From Endomicrobium sp. (GTDB lineage Bacteria > Elusimicrobiota > Endomicrobiia > Endomicrobiales > Endomicrobiaceae), in contig JAISRM010000273.1 of NCBI GenBank assembly GCA_031273645.1, positions 1 through 5,458 on the forward strand: 5,458 bases of DNA, given 5' to 3'. Positions within the stretch are counted from its first letter, which is position 1, and each line of letters opens with the position of its first letter. Positions 5,433 to 5,458 of the stretch are shown here, in pieces. Made by a program: the position numbers and the translations under genes. The notes beneath the pieces are model-generated. The model saw nothing but the letters and a program-made list of their open reading frames with translations, was not told the DNA's origin and did not search any database.

Positions 5433-5458
5433 CAGACACAAACAAAACAGACACAGGC
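5433..5458. repeat. Start of a further repeat segment cut by the window edge
   Basis: Bases 5433-5456 align with 264-287 at 20 of 24 positions, including the identical CAAACAAAACAGAC (5439-5452 and 270-283). In the left flank this segment leads straight into a Family B palindrome. Here the window ends before the arm could complete. Confidence 0.6.

Overview
The window holds one tightly packed five-gene operon, all on the minus strand, between two stretches of repetitive non-coding DNA. Reading in the direction of transcription (high to low coordinates), the genes are: a phenylacetate-CoA ligase family enzyme (5209-3908), a six-helix membrane protein with a charged tail (3832-3011), a small tandem-ACT protein (3014-2571), a second and much longer membrane protein with a disordered repeat-bearing tail (2554-734), and a CoA-binding Rossmann protein (744-379). 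Gaps are 75 bp, -4 bp, 16 bp and -11 bp, so the last four genes look translationally linked.

The A+T-rich coding DNA, a CoA ligase next to an ACT-domain gene, and the many small dispersed palindromes suggest a fermentative anaerobe. Elusimicrobiota (Endomicrobium-like) is my best guess, at low confidence, because no marker gene is present. The ligase plus ACT pairing is known from anaerobes and archaea that oxidise aromatic amino acids to aryl-CoA thioesters. The role of the two membrane proteins beside that pair is not known to me.

Both flanks (1-378 and 5210-5458) contain no credible gene. They carry two repeat families. Family A is a block of about 90-120 bp with two hairpins, each followed by GACAG. 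It occurs at 1-119, partly at 202-270, and at 5346-5432 in the same orientation, so it brackets the operon. Family B is a 13-bp mini-palindrome, CAGRC-NNN-GYCTG, with perfect arms at nine places in 5.4 kb.

The most striking observation is that two of the perfect Family B palindromes are inside the long membrane-protein gene. There they form the core of an in-frame array of eight 15-bp units (1625-1744) that encodes a Q-x-K-P/S-V pentapeptide repeat. The same paired A/G and T/C changes in the two arms are seen in the intergenic copies and the coding units. This points to a palindromic element that was captured by, and amplified within, a protein-coding gene.
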